Notes under the pieces: generated by a model
Databases searched by the model: none
Seen by the model: the letters and a program-made list of their open reading frames with translations, nothing else
What the model was told of the DNA's origin: nothing
Assembly (NCBI GenBank): GCA_963770505.1
Contig: CAVYPR010000006.1
Location: 124,001 to 188,000 of the forward strand
Source of the DNA: CAVYPR01 sp963770505
GTDB taxonomy: Bacteria > Actinomycetota > Acidimicrobiia > Acidimicrobiales > RAAP-2
Direction of reading: 5' to 3'
Length of the DNA: 64,000 bases
Position numbers and translations under genes: made by a program
Part shown: one piece after another, positions 63,819-64,000 of the stretch
Layout of the letters: each line of letters begins with the position of its first letter
How positions within the stretch are numbered: position 1 is the stretch's first letter

Positions 63819-64000
63819 CTACAGCCTGGCGAATGCCCTCCCGGCGGCGGCGGGCCGCCGTGCCTGGGGACGGCGGGACAGGGCGCGGTAGAGGGCGGCC
63901 GTGTCCGGGTGCAGGTAGGACGCGGCCAGGGGCGCCAGGCCGCCCTCCTCGGCCCAAGGCTCGGCGTCCCCCACCACCAGCCGCAGCAGCTCGCCCATGG
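63819..64000 (-). CDS. Partial hypothetical protein, C-terminal end only
   Basis: The minus strand is open from the window edge to a TAG at 63819-63821, giving about 59 residues that include PWAEEGGLAPLAASYLHPDT and end in a basic Ala/Arg tail. The rest lies outside the window. The sequence is not recognised. It is followed after 14 bases by the membrane-anchored protein start, so they are probably co-transcribed. Confidence 0.45.
   Translation of the reverse strand, partial: MGELLRLVVGDAEPWAEEGGLAPLAASYLHPDTAALYRALSRRPQARRPAAAGRAFARL

Noticed and set aside
1..64000. Insertion sequences, prophage genes, integrase or attachment sites
   Set aside because: No transposase, integrase, phage structural gene or terminal inverted repeat with target duplication was recognised.
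1..64000. rRNA and tRNA genes
   Set aside because: None recognised by eye; a covariance-model scan would settle it.

Overview
The window is about 64 kb of very GC-rich DNA with many GTG starts and dense 4-bp ATGA/GTGA gene overlaps. Gene content points to an actinobacterium, most likely Acidimicrobiia. Cofactor F420 synthesis genes (cofD, cofE) sit with several F420/luciferase-type oxidoreductases. The block phosphomannomutase - Trm112-like - SIS isomerase and the pair DUF5719 - giant GT2 are actinobacterial. The taxonomic call rests on gene content and order, not on a marker gene.

Layout. (1) 0.2-16.7 kb: two very large, threonine-rich exported proteins, one with seven tandem IPT/TIG domains and one with eleven exact 297-bp repeat units followed by FN3, Ig-like and beta-propeller-like repeats. 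Between them lie a nickel/cobalt permease and a two-component system followed by a LigB-type dioxygenase and a DUF5996 gene. (2) 16.8-32.4 kb: a steroid side-chain degradation cluster resembling the mycobacterial igr/cyp125/fadA5 and fadE26-fadE27-fadD17 genes. It has an acyl-CoA ligase, two acyl-CoA dehydrogenase pairs, ChsH1/ChsH2-like hydratases, an Ltp2-like aldolase, a CYP125-like P450, a FadA5-like thiolase and three luciferase-like oxidoreductases. KstR-type operator motifs lie in its three divergent promoter regions. (3) 32.7-37.4 kb: small accessory genes, namely a ClpN-domain/HTH pair with tandem palindromic operators, a DUF2510 membrane protein, a phosphotransferase, a Ddn-type F420 enzyme and a VOC protein. 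(4) 37.1-47.5 kb: hexose-phosphate metabolism (YceH, SIS isomerase, Trm112-like, phosphomannomutase), an envelope operon (CPBP protease, GT-C-like membrane protein, lipoprotein, secreted protein) and FtsH. (5) 47.6-64 kb: an envelope polysaccharide locus (DUF5719, GT2, three GT4, two sugar-nucleotide epimerases, GDP-mannose pyrophosphorylase-like ManC) interrupted by a short-chain dehydrogenase, a serine hydrolase and cofD-cofE.

The parts connect. F420 made with CofD/CofE can serve the luciferase-like and Ddn-type enzymes. Phosphomannomutase and ManC would supply GDP-mannose to the glycosyltransferases. The P450, ligase, dehydrogenases, hydratases, aldolase and thiolase together cover activation and beta-oxidation-like removal of a sterol side chain; no ring-degradation genes are in the window.

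Sequence quality. I found nine apparent frameshifts in six genes of otherwise clear reading (one each in the repeat protein, ChsH2, the Rv3520c-like enzyme, CofE and the terminal membrane protein; two each in the epimerase and ManC, making seven genes in all). All nine are repaired by removing one base, and six lie in the last 3.5 kb. That one-sidedness suggests sequencing or assembly error rather than gene decay.
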